Positions 1 to 7,269 of a stretch of DNA of 14,904 nt are shown one piece after another. Below the pieces are notes generated by a model. That model was given only the letters and a program-made list of their open reading frames with translations. It had not been told where the DNA came from and searched no databases. Position numbers and translations under genes: made by a program. The stretch is from Alphaproteobacteria bacterium. GTDB taxonomy: Bacteria > Pseudomonadota > Alphaproteobacteria > Micropepsales > Micropepsaceae. Position 1 is the stretch's first letter. Every line of letters begins with the position of its first letter. The DNA lies in the NCBI GenBank assembly GCA_003451645.1, contig DMER01000168.1, positions 37,116-52,019 of the forward strand. Direction: 5' to 3'.

Positions 1-2264
1 GTCAAGAGCGGCCCCAGCATATTGCGGAAAAAGGCGCTGTCATCGACCAGGAGCAGACGCTTGCGCGCCGCTTGTGCCGGCGCCTTTTCCGCGAACCAGT
101 ACTGGAACGCCTCGCCCAAATAGTGGGAAATGTCGATCACATCGGTTGCGCGCTCCTTGATCACGGCGGTGCCAAGCAGACCAGGACGGCTTGCGTGCAA
201 TTCCATGCTCATTGTCTCGTCGACGATGTCGATGATGCTGTCGACCGCAAGACCGATGGTCTTGTCCTCGTCGCTAAACACGAGGACGGCTTGCGCGGCA
301 TCGCGCTTAATGGTCTGCGACGCACAGACCGGCACGATGGGCATGAGCTTGCCGCGGTACTGAACCACGTGACGCCCGCCCAGGAACTCGATCCGCCCAG
401 CTTTCAGTTCCTCAAGCCGGGTGACGAGGGAAAGCGGCACGGCCTTCGGTTCGTCCGAACCCGCCGTAAAGAGCAATAGCGAACGGACATCCATCGCGCC
501 GGTGCGGCTCATAGTGTCATCGTCTTGAGCGGTCTTGGCATGCAGCGCCGACCCTGTTTGCGCGGCGAGCCCATTGGGGTCAATGATCATGATGACGGAG
601 CCATCGCCCAAGATGGTCGTGCCGGAGAACACCGGAATGTCCCGCAACAGCGAGCTCACCGGCTTCACCACAATTTCCTCGGTATCGAAGACACTATCGA
701 CCACTATGCCAAAGGTGCGGCCATTGGCTTGCGCGACAATGATGAATTCTTCACCCCGCTCCGGCCGCCCGTCGAGGCGCAAGACGTCAGGCATTGGAAT
801 GAGTGGCAAGAGGCGATTGCGAAGCCGCAAAACGGGCGTCGCATTGATCCGTTCAACCTGGGTATCGCTGCCTGGCACGGAGCGAACCAGTTCCTGGACG
901 CAGATTTGCGGAATGGCAAACCGCATGCCGCCAACGCCAAAGATCAGTGCCGAGACGATCGCAAGCGTCAGCGGGATCTTGATGATAAACCTGGTGCCCT
1001 GCCCTTTCGCCGATTTCAGATCGATCGAACCGCCAATCAGTTCAATGTTTGAGCGGACAACATCCATGCCAACGCCACGGCCGGAGACATTGGTCACTTT
1101 CGCTGCGGTCGAGAAGCCAGCGTGAAAGATGAACCGGTGCACTTGGTTCTCGGACATGGCTGCAAGCTCTGCCTCGCTCGCAAGGCCGCTCGCCAGTGCC
1201 TTGGCCTTTATTTTGTCCATATCGAGCCCACGGCCGTCGTCGCTTACCTCGATGAGGATGTGGCCACCCTCGTGATAGGCCGACAGGGTAATGGTTCCTG
1301 TGTCGCCCTTGCCCGCGCGCTTGCGGTCTGCAGGCAATTCCAAACCATGGTCAGCCGAATTGCGGACCATATGGGTCAGCGGGTCCTTGATCAGCTCCAA
1401 CACCTGGCGGTCAAGTTCGGTTTCCGCGCCTTTCATTTGCAGATCGATTTTCTTGCCGAGCTCATTGGCCAAGTCGCGCACGATACGCGGGAGCTTTTGC
1501 CACGCATTGCCAATCGGCTGCATGCGCGTCTTCATCACGCTTTCTTGGAGTTCGGCCGTGACATTCGAAAGACGCTGCAGCGGGGCCTTGAACTCGCTAT
1601 CATTGCTGTGGCGCACCATCTCCATCAGCTGATTGCGCGTCAGCACGAGTTCACTGACCATCGTCATCAGGTCTTCGAGCACGTCGACATTGACGCGAAT
1701 CGATTGCGCCACCACGCTCGCACCCGGCGTCGCAGCAACTTTGGCGTCCGCCCCCTTGGGAGCGGCAGGGTCCGGCTGGTCGTCCATTTGCGGAGGTTCA
1801 GCAGGCGGCAATTCAACAGGGGCACTCGCGGCTATTGGTGCCACCTCTTGCGGCGCCGCTGAGGTACAGCCAGCGGTGACGATCTCCCCGCCCTCTGCCG
1901 CGAGTTCGAGCCGCGCGATGATATCGCTGTCGTCGCCTGCCGGTTCAGCGCCGCTTGCCTCCAGTTGCGCCAATATCGATTTGATCAGATCAAGCGATTC
2001 CAGAATAAGCGTGACGGCCGCCGGCGAGACGGCCAAAACCCCGTCACGGAACTTGCCCAGCATATTCTCCGAGGCATGCGCCACCTTTTCAAGCCGCGGC
2101 AAGCCGATAAACCCGCAGGTGCCTTTGATGGTGTGAACCAGACGGAAGATCCGCCCGAGCACGTCCTTGTTTCCTGGATCGCGTTCAAGCTTGACCAATT
2201 CGCCATCGACGACCGTCAGGCTTTCAGCCGTTTCCGTCAGAAACTCTGACAACAAATCATCCAT
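1..2264 (-). CDS. cheA: Hybrid chemotaxis histidine kinase CheA with C-terminal receiver domain (3' end cut by window edge)
   Basis: CheA autophosphorylates in response to chemoreceptor signals and passes the phosphate to response regulators; it acts in the cytoplasmic receptor array. I translated the minus strand from ATG at 2264, and 754 codons stay open to the left edge. An N-terminal HPt domain has the phospho-acceptor motif HTIKG (H44). Residues about 105-185 are a Pro/Ala-rich linker with no recognisable P2 domain. The P3 dimerisation region is about 188-260. The HATPase domain shows the N box (HMVRNSADHG, 298-307), G1 (DDGRG, 342-346) and G2 (GRGVGMDVV, 395-403). Two CheW-like modules follow, about 435-570 and 590-725. 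A receiver domain then begins at about 735 (LLLVDDSAFFRN) and is truncated by the window. The fused receiver and second CheW-like module make it longer than classical CheA. It lies downstream of chpT on the same strand, with 108 bases between them. Confidence 0.95.
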   Translation of the reverse strand, partial: MDDLLSEFLTETAESLTVVDGELVKLERDPGNKDVLGRIFRLVHTIKGTCGFIGLPRLEKVAHASENMLGKFRDGVLAVSPAAVTLILESLDLIKSILAQLEASGAEPAGDDSDIIARLELAAEGGEIVTAGCTSAAPQEVAPIAASAPVELPPAEPPQMDDQPDPAAPKGADAKVAATPGASVVAQSIRVNVDVLEDLMTMVSELVLTRNQLMEMVRHSNDSEFKAPLQRLSNVTAELQESVMKTRMQPIGNAWQKLPRIVRDLANELGKKIDLQMKGAETELDRQVLELIKDPLTHMVRNSADHGLELPADRKRAGKGDTGTITLSAYHEGGHILIEVSDDGRGLDMDKIKAKALASGLASEAELAAMSENQVHRFIFHAGFSTAAKVTNVSGRGVGMDVVRSNIELIGGSIDLKSAKGQGTRFIIKIPLTLAIVSALIFGVGGMRFAIPQICVQELVRSVPGSDTQVERINATPVLRLRNRLLPLIPMPDVLRLDGRPERGEEFIIVAQANGRTFGIVVDSVFDTEEIVVKPVSSLLRDIPVFSGTTILGDGSVIMIIDPNGLAAQTGSALHAKTAQDDDTMSRTGAMDVRSLLLFTAGSDEPKAVPLSLVTRLEELKAGRIEFLGGRHVVQYRGKLMPIVPVCASQTIKRDAAQAVLVFSDEDKTIGLAVDSIIDIVDETMSMELHASRPGLLGTAVIKERATDVIDISHYLGEAFQYWFAEKAPAQAARKRLLLVDDSAFFRNMLGPLL

Positions 2265-2346
2265 GGACGGTCTCGCTGGGCGTTAAGGCATGTGGCCACG
2301 CCGAATCCTTTACGGAAAGGGCGCCCCCGTTATCGCGAGTGTCCGG

Positions 2347-2361
2347 TTAAATCATCGTAAA
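2347..2361 (-). promoter_or_regulatory. Candidate CtrA-binding box upstream of cheA
   Basis: The minus strand reads TTTA-N7-TTAA, one base away from the CtrA consensus TTAA-N7-TTAA known from Caulobacter and relatives. It sits about 80 bases upstream of the cheA start codon, inside the 108-base chpT-cheA gap. Control of motility genes by CtrA is common in alphaproteobacteria, and the neighbouring gene encodes the CtrA phosphorelay protein ChpT. The match is short and could be chance. Confidence 0.4.
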
Positions 2362-2372
2362 CCGATGGAGCG

Positions 2373-3017
2373 TCAAGCACTCCGCAACTTCTGAGGCAGG
2401 GCGGCGGTCAAGACCACGCGCTCAGGCGCCGTTGCATGCGTGATGCGCCCGCGCATACTCTTGACCAGGAGCGCGATGACGTGGGGCGCGATGGTTCGTC
2501 CCGTCAGGTCACCGATTGCCATCCCGGCGCTCAGCGCACTGATGATGTCCTGGGGCAGATTAGCGCGCGGTCCCTCTGCCGTAATGCAGATCTCTGCATT
2601 CGCGCCAGCAGGTGAAATCTTGCAAGTCAAAACGCCGCCCCTCGGCACACAATCCCCGCCAATTTGGGCAAGGTTCAAGGCGATCTTGACCAATTCTTTC
2701 TCGAGCGCGATGTCAGGCGCGTCCCAGACAAATTTGAACTTGGCACCGTGAAAGAACTCGCGCGCGATTTGGCCTGCCTCGCGCAAAGCGATCTCCGCAC
2801 CGGCTGACCCCATGGCGCCAAATGCAAGGCGGGCAAAGAGGAGGCGAGAACGCGCCTGTTTAACGCTGTGGTCGATCAGAGCCAGCGCATGTTTGCGCAT
2901 CTCGGGGTCTTGCTCGTCCTCCAGGATCTCCATCCCATTTGAAATGGCGCCCACCGGACTGATGAGGTCATGGCACACGCGGCTGACAAGCAAAGCGGCG
3001 AGATCGAGGTCCGGCAT
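2373..3017 (-). CDS. chpT: ChpT-like histidine phosphotransferase
   Basis: This belongs to the ChpT/HPTransfase family. In Caulobacter, ChpT is a dimeric cytoplasmic protein that carries phosphate from the hybrid kinase CckA to CtrA and CpdR. The 214-residue product has the family's histidine helix, VCHDLISPVGAISNGMEIL (residues 14-32, phospho-histidine H16). A degenerate ATPase-like C-terminal half follows, including NLAQIGGDCVPRGGVLT. Length is close to that of Caulobacter ChpT. I chose the ATG at 3017 because the residues before it do not resemble the family. A GTG at 3023 is a real alternative: AGGAG lies 6 bases before it but 12 before the ATG. The gene lies directly upstream of cheA on the same strand and is divergent from the cysQ-like gene. 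An ORF extending to 3197 adds an Arg/Pro-rich stretch that is probably not translated. Confidence 0.85.
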   Translation of the reverse strand: MPDLDLAALLVSRVCHDLISPVGAISNGMEILEDEQDPEMRKHALALIDHSVKQARSRLLFARLAFGAMGSAGAEIALREAGQIAREFFHGAKFKFVWDAPDIALEKELVKIALNLAQIGGDCVPRGGVLTCKISPAGANAEICITAEGPRANLPQDIISALSAGMAIGDLTGRTIAPHVIALLVKSMRGRITHATAPERVVLTAALPQKLRSA

Positions 3018-3224
3018 CGTCACACTGTTCTCCTGGATGGCCAAGGCGCGCAGAACGCGAAGTTGAGCAGGCTCTGGCAAGGCTTGAAGCGTATTGTTTG
3101 GCATGCAAAGCATGGGGCCGCAACGGTGCCGTCGCTTTGGAGTGGGCTTTTGGAAAACTCTGGCGGCGCTTGGACGTGGATCACCTCTCTCGAGCACCGC
3201 TCAATGCAAGACTTCGGAGCAATG

Positions 3225-4013
3225 ATGGTCACCATGGACAAGGGCACTCTTACAGAGCTTTGCGCTATCGCACGCGCGGCTGGCGCGGTGATCATGCGTC
3301 ATTATGGGAAGAGCATCGCCGTGCGCAGAAAGGACGACCGCTCCCCCGTTACGGATGCGGATGAAGACGCAGAAAAGCTGATCATTGCCGCTTTGCGCAA
3401 GTTGATGCCCAGCATCCCCATTGTCGCAGAAGAGCAAGCCGCGGCCGGCGCCGTCCCGCCAGCTTCCGATACATTTTTCCTGGTCGATCCGCTTGACGGC
3501 ACCCGGGAGTTTCTTGACCGCAATGGTGAGTTCACGGTCAACATCGCTTTGATTGCTGATCGAGTGCCCGTTGCGGGCGTGGTGTTCGCGCCCGCCAAGG
3601 AGCGGATGTTTGCTGGCGCACGAGGGCTGGATGCCTTTGAGTGGCGCAATGGCCAGCCGCACGCCATCACTGCCCGCCGCCCACCTCCGGAAGGGCTGAC
3701 AGCGCTCACAAGCCGGTCACACCGGGCGCCGGCGGAAGATGCCTATCTTCAGGGGTACAAGATTCGCGAAACCATTGTTGCGGGCTCCTCTCTCAAATTC
3801 TGCCTCATCGCGGCCGGAGAAGCGGACATTTATCCCCGCCATGGCGACACGATGGAGTGGGACACGGCCGCAGGTGATGCGGTCCTGCGCGCGGCGGGTG
3901 GCCGCGTCACGCTTCTGGACGGGAAGACGCCATTAAACTATGGCAAGCGCACGGAGGGATATCGCAACCCGCATTTCGTGGCCTGGGGCGCTCCTGCTAG
4001 CCAATCGGCTTGA
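3225..4013 (+). CDS. cysQ: 3'(2'),5'-bisphosphate nucleotidase, CysQ-like (inositol monophosphatase superfamily)
   Basis: The predicted reaction is hydrolysis of 3'-phosphoadenosine 5'-phosphate (PAP) to AMP, which clears a by-product of sulfate assimilation. The 262-residue product shows the Mg/Li-sensitive phosphatase signatures: EE at 69-70, DPLDGT at 88-93 followed by the CysQ-type REFLDRNGEFTVNIALI, and WDTAAGDAVLRAAGG at 212-226. The stretch after DPLDGT separates CysQ from SuhB-type inositol monophosphatases. I chose the ATG at 3225 because GGAG lies 5 bases upstream. ATGs at 3204, 3222 and 3234 are also in frame. The frame stays open back to 2970, but that part overlaps chpT and is not family-like. 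The 3' end overlaps the convergent nfeD by 17 bases. About 200 bases separate it from the divergent chpT, so it has its own promoter region, although no clear promoter was recognised. Confidence 0.9.
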   Translation: MVTMDKGTLTELCAIARAAGAVIMRHYGKSIAVRRKDDRSPVTDADEDAEKLIIAALRKLMPSIPIVAEEQAAAGAVPPASDTFFLVDPLDGTREFLDRNGEFTVNIALIADRVPVAGVVFAPAKERMFAGARGLDAFEWRNGQPHAITARRPPPEGLTALTSRSHRAPAEDAYLQGYKIRETIVAGSSLKFCLIAAGEADIYPRHGDTMEWDTAAGDAVLRAAGGRVTLLDGKTPLNYGKRTEGYRNPHFVAWGAPASQSA

Positions 4014-4467
4014 CCTTCAACAAAGGGCCGTCATACCCCACAATCTCAACGACAGTGCGGTCAGCCAAAGGTTTGCCGTCAAGGCTTTCCGCCTGCCAGC
4101 GCGTGTCGTCGAGGACAATCGTCCCGCGCGCGCCCTCAAAGGTCTCGGCGACCACGGCTTGGCGGCCAACATAGGCATGGACCCGCTGATTGAGACGCGC
4201 GCGCCCCTCATCTTGAACGGCCGCCCGTGGCCAGTACCGGGCGGACAACACGAAGGCGCCGGTGAAGAGGGCGAAAGCCAAGGCCTGCCACGTCCAATCC
4301 AAACTCGGCGACAGCAGCACGATGATGCCTGTCAAAATCGCAGCCAAGCCCGGCCACAGCATGTATTGCGTCGGCATGACCATCTCAAGACCGATCAAGA
4401 TCGCCGCAAGGGCCCACCAATGCAGCGGCCCCAAAGTGGCAAGCAATGTCATCAAGTCCGGCACCAT
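3997..4467 (-). CDS. nfeD: NfeD-family membrane protein
   Basis: This is a short NfeD protein of 156 residues. About three hydrophobic segments occupy residues 14-35, 37-52 and 58-76. A soluble C-terminal domain of about 60 residues (roughly 95-156) follows, with the small beta-barrel OB-like pattern typical of NfeD: YVGRQAVVAETFEGARGTIVLDD, then VEIVGYDGPLLKVKPIG. NfeD proteins are partners of SPFH/stomatin-like proteins in membrane microdomains and are usually encoded beside them, as here. The gene starts 27 bases after the qmcA stop on the same strand, so the two are probably one transcript. The long variant with an N-terminal serine protease is absent. The 3' end overlaps the convergent cysQ-like gene. 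The precise cellular role is not established. Confidence 0.87.
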   Translation of the reverse strand: MVPDLMTLLATLGPLHWWALAAILIGLEMVMPTQYMLWPGLAAILTGIIVLLSPSLDWTWQALAFALFTGAFVLSARYWPRAAVQDEGRARLNQRVHAYVGRQAVVAETFEGARGTIVLDDTRWQAESLDGKPLADRTVVEIVGYDGPLLKVKPIG

Positions 4468-4494
4468 CGTTTGTCCCTCTTGCAGGTCTGGGCC

Positions 4495-5484
4495 CTACCC
4501 CCGCGTGGTGGGCACCGACCCGCCCATTATATGGGGATCACCCCCGCGAGCGCCAGTTGCAGAACCGCCGCCTTGCAGGACTTTGCTTAATTCGCCAATG
4601 CCAGAGATAGAGCCCAAAAGACCGGCTGTTTCCATGGGAACCACAACGAATTTCTGATTGGGCGCGGTCGCAAGTGCCTTAAAGGCATCGACATATTTCT
4701 GGGCCACGAAGTAGTTGATCGCCTGGACATTGCCCTCAGCGATCGCTTTGGACACCATGTCCGTGGCACGCGCTTCAGCCTCAGCGGCCCGTTCGCGGGC
4801 CTCCGCGTCCCGGAAGGCCGCTTCTTTGCGCCCTTCGGCCTCCAGGATGGCCGACTGTTTCTGTCCCTCGGCACGCAGGATCGCCGCTTGCTTCTCGCCA
4901 TCGGCAGTGAGCACTTCGGCCCTGCGCAAGCGCTCGGCCTTCATCTGCTGGGCCATGGCTTGGGTGATGTCGGCGGGCGGAGACAGGTCCTTGATCTCGA
5001 TCCGTGTGACCTTGATGCCCCACGGCTGAGTTGCAGCGTCCACCACCTTGAGAAGCTTCTCGTTGATCTCATCGCGCTTGGACAGAACTTCGTCCAAGTC
5101 CATGGACCCAATCACCGTGCGCACATTGGTCAGCGCCAGATTGGTCACCGCTTGCGGCAGATTTTGAACCTCATAGGCCGCCCGCGCCGCGTCGATCACC
5201 TGGATGAAGGTAATCGCATCGGCTGAGACCATTGCGTTGTCCTTGGTGATCACGTCTTGGCGCGGCACGTCGAGGACGTCCTCCATCATCGACATTTTCC
5301 GCCCAATCCGCTCGAAAACAGGATTGATCACCCCGAGACCGGGTTTAAGCGTTCGCACATATTTGCCGAAGCGCTCGACCGTCCATTCCTGGCCCTGCTG
5401 CACGAACTTGATGGCGCGGAATATGACAAGAACCGCAAGGCCGACCAGCGCCCCGACAAAATAGACAAAGGCTTCTTCGTTCAT
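4495..5484 (-). CDS. qmcA: SPFH/band-7 (stomatin-like) membrane protein, QmcA-type
   Basis: This is a 329-residue member of the stomatin/prohibitin/flotillin/HflK superfamily. One N-terminal transmembrane segment (about 8-26) is followed by the band-7 domain (about 27-190). That domain begins FVQQGQEWTVERFGKYVRTL and contains PGLGVINPVFERI and ITKDNAMVSADAITFIQV. A long Ala/Glu/Arg-rich coiled coil follows (about 185-260), with repeated EGxKxAA-type units. The C-terminus is Gly-rich. Proteins like this oligomerise at the inner membrane and are linked to membrane quality control and lipid microdomains. AGAGGT lies about 6 bases before the ATG at 5484. The gene is first in a pair with nfeD and is divergent from eipA, with a 180-base shared upstream region. 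QmcA/YbbK is the closest named bacterial type. It lacks the features of paired HflK/HflC. Confidence 0.9.
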   Translation of the reverse strand: MNEEAFVYFVGALVGLAVLVIFRAIKFVQQGQEWTVERFGKYVRTLKPGLGVINPVFERIGRKMSMMEDVLDVPRQDVITKDNAMVSADAITFIQVIDAARAAYEVQNLPQAVTNLALTNVRTVIGSMDLDEVLSKRDEINEKLLKVVDAATQPWGIKVTRIEIKDLSPPADITQAMAQQMKAERLRRAEVLTADGEKQAAILRAEGQKQSAILEAEGRKEAAFRDAEARERAAEAEARATDMVSKAIAEGNVQAINYFVAQKYVDAFKALATAPNQKFVVVPMETAGLLGSISGIGELSKVLQGGGSATGARGGDPHIMGGSVPTTRG

Positions 5485-5664
5485 GCAAGCACCTCTGAAA
5501 TGTGGCGAAGATCACGATGTGGGCGAATCGCACGCTGTCACGCGACTCTACGGCATCGCGCCGCCAATTTGGGCCTAAACAACCCCTTACCAACGCACAG
5601 CTTAACGGCTAAAGTGCAAAGCAACCGTTCACACCCTCGGCCAACCCTTGACAAGGACGCTCCA

Positions 5665-6273
5665 ATGAACCCGGATGATCAGAACGCCTTGACCCGCCGC
5701 CATGCCGTGCGCCTCTTGGGAACGGCTGCGACCGTGACCGCCGCAGGTGTATCCTCCTTGGCCGCTGCCATGCCTGCCCTCGCGGCGGAGGACACCTACT
5801 CGCAAGGCGAAGTTACAGGCATTGTCGCAGACTTCTTTGGCATGACCACAGCGGCCGTCGCGCAAGTGGTTGAGCGCGTTTTTAAGGATCAGGGCCGACC
5901 CAACGCCTATATCAAGGGCGAGGAAGCCTCAGCTGCCATTATCGTTGGCGGCACCTTGGGCAAGGGCGCGCTCTACCGCAAGCGCCGGCAGCCATTCCAG
6001 GTCTATTGGCAGGGCCCCTCGCTCGGCTTCGACCTGGGTGGCAATGCCTCCAAGGTCGTGTGCCTCGTCTACCGGCTCGGTGCAGATAGCGAAATTTTCC
6101 AAGAGTTCGCAGGTGTCGGCGGCAGCTATTACTTCATCGCCGGAATCGGCGTGAATTACCATCAGGAAGGCCGCATCAAGCTGGCGCCGATGCGCACGGG
6201 TCTGGGTGTCAGGGCTGGTGTCAATGTCGGCACCATGAGCATCACCCGCGACCGCAGCTGGAACCCGTTCTAA
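5665..6273 (+). CDS. eipA: EipA-like periplasmic envelope protein (DUF1134 family)
   Basis: The 202-residue product matches the DUF1134 family. Characteristic stretches include DTYSQGEV, NAYIKGEEASAAIIVGGTLGKG and VYWQGPSLGFDLGGNASKV. The Brucella member, EipA, is a periplasmic protein that supports cell envelope integrity. A signal peptide spans residues 1 to about 40-41 (PALAAED); it has a twin arginine (R11-R12), so Tat export is possible. The rest forms a compact soluble domain ending in a short basic tail (ITRDRSWNPF). The start at 5665 has AAGGA about 7 bases upstream. That ribosome site lies inside a small palindrome, CCTTG-A-CAAGG (5646-5656). The frame is open far upstream, but that part is not family-like. 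A glycosyltransferase gene begins 15 bases after the stop, probably in the same operon. Brucella eipA is reported to be CtrA-controlled; only a half-site, TTAACG, is seen upstream here. Confidence 0.9.
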   Translation: MNPDDQNALTRRHAVRLLGTAATVTAAGVSSLAAAMPALAAEDTYSQGEVTGIVADFFGMTTAAVAQVVERVFKDQGRPNAYIKGEEASAAIIVGGTLGKGALYRKRRQPFQVYWQGPSLGFDLGGNASKVVCLVYRLGADSEIFQEFAGVGGSYYFIAGIGVNYHQEGRIKLAPMRTGLGVRAGVNVGTMSITRDRSWNPF

Positions 6274-6288
6274 GCGTCGCGCACGGGA

Positions 6289-7173
6289 ATGAACTCTGAG
6301 GCGAACCGCCTGCCGATTGCCGTGACCGCAGGCGATGAAGGCTACTTGCCGCTATTGCAAAGCTGCGTCGACTCATTGGTCGAGGCCCGGCAGAGCTTGG
6401 CATTTCAGATCGGCGTGATCGATTTGGGACTCTCGCCGGAGTCCCGGGCCGCGATTTCTGCCAAAGCGGACTTTTTCGTGCCGGCAAGTTGGCCATTCGC
6501 AACCCGGCCAGACTTTGCCGCTGGCGCGTTTGCGCTTGCCTCAGTCGCCAAAGCAGCGCTCCCGGACTATTTCCCCGGTCATCCGGTCTATATGTGGATC
6601 GACTGCGATGCCTTTGTGCAGGGCCCACTCGGCGTCAGCTGGTTCTTCAACGCCGCGCTAAACGGCGGCACCGCGATGGTTCAGAGCATTGACCGCGCCT
6701 ATGTCATGCAAGCAGACGATCATGCTTGGGTGCGCGATCGCTACGCGATGGCCTATCCGGACGACATTGCGACAAAGCTCGCCAGCCGGCCCTATATCAA
6801 CAGCGGCGTATTCGCGGCCTCCGCGTCATCGAAGCTGTGGTCTCTCTTCAAACAGCGTTATTTAGATGCCCTTTCGGCGTGGTCAGGGCCCCGGCTCAGC
6901 GACCAAGCGATCCTGAACTACATCGCCGTCATTGATCGCTTGCCCTATCACAACCTCCCATCGAGCTGTAACTGGATCTGCCATTTGGCGCGTCCGCATC
7001 TCGATCAAGTGAACAAACTTTTCACCGAGGCGGCGTTTCCCTATCGCCACTTGCAGATCGTTCACAACACGCACCGCGAAAAGCTGATCTTACGCCCGGT
7101 CAAACAGTTTGACGGCAAAGTCCGGAAGATGCGGTTGACTTACCACGATCTCAAATCCATCGAGGCCCTCTAG
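6289..7173 (+). CDS. GT8-like glycosyltransferase (family A fold)
   Basis: The 294-residue protein has no signal peptide or membrane helix and probably acts in the cytoplasm on a nucleotide-sugar donor. Its motifs fit glycosyltransferase family 8. A DxD metal and donor site, IDCDAFV, has D105 and D107. It is followed by NSGVF (171-175), DQAILN (205-210) and a late histidine in IVHNTH (H259). Acceptor and sugar cannot be told from the sequence. The gene begins only 15 bases after eipA with a poor ribosome-binding site (GGGA just before the ATG), so translation may be coupled to eipA. The context suggests a role in building the cell envelope, such as LPS or a surface glycan, but that is inference. 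The family call rests on motif order alone. Confidence 0.72.
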   Translation: MNSEANRLPIAVTAGDEGYLPLLQSCVDSLVEARQSLAFQIGVIDLGLSPESRAAISAKADFFVPASWPFATRPDFAAGAFALASVAKAALPDYFPGHPVYMWIDCDAFVQGPLGVSWFFNAALNGGTAMVQSIDRAYVMQADDHAWVRDRYAMAYPDDIATKLASRPYINSGVFAASASSKLWSLFKQRYLDALSAWSGPRLSDQAILNYIAVIDRLPYHNLPSSCNWICHLARPHLDQVNKLFTEAAFPYRHLQIVHNTHREKLILRPVKQFDGKVRKMRLTYHDLKSIEAL

Positions 7174-7182
7174 CGATTTGGT

Positions 7183-7211
7183 TTGACGCCAAGGCGGAAT
7201 CGCGCGACATA
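7183..7211 (+). promoter_or_regulatory. Possible promoter for serC-serA-purA
   Basis: TTGACG at 7183-7188 matches the alphaproteobacterial housekeeping -35 element. After 17 bases comes GACATA at 7206-7211, which is a weak -10 element. It begins just 10 bases after the glycosyltransferase stop and precedes serC by about 60 bases. The -35 element is good and the -10 element poor. Confidence 0.4.
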
Positions 7212-7231
7212 GGGGGCGGGACACGGCCCCC
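7212..7231 (+). other. GC-rich stem-loop in the serC upstream region
   Basis: GGGGGC (7212-7217) can pair with GCCCCC (7226-7231) around an 8-base loop. No T-run follows, so it is not a classical intrinsic terminator. It may end the eipA-glycosyltransferase transcript. If the promoter at 7183-7211 is real, its transcript would begin inside the left arm and could not form the whole stem. Confidence 0.4.
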
Positions 7232-7269
7232 CAACGGGTCGCGCCCATTCTGGAAGGAATGGAGACATC

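Noticed and set aside
2970..3224. N-terminal extension of the CysQ-like protein
   Set aside because: The frame is open, but the added residues overlap chpT on the other strand and resemble no phosphatase. A good ribosome site supports the start at 3225.
5602..5607. TTAACG half-site as a CtrA box for eipA
   Set aside because: Only one half-site is present, with no partner 7 bases away on either side, so it does not meet the consensus.
5648..5653. TTGACA upstream of eipA as a -35 element
   Set aside because: It is only 12 bases before the start codon, so the -10 element would lie inside the gene. It is part of the palindrome over the ribosome site.
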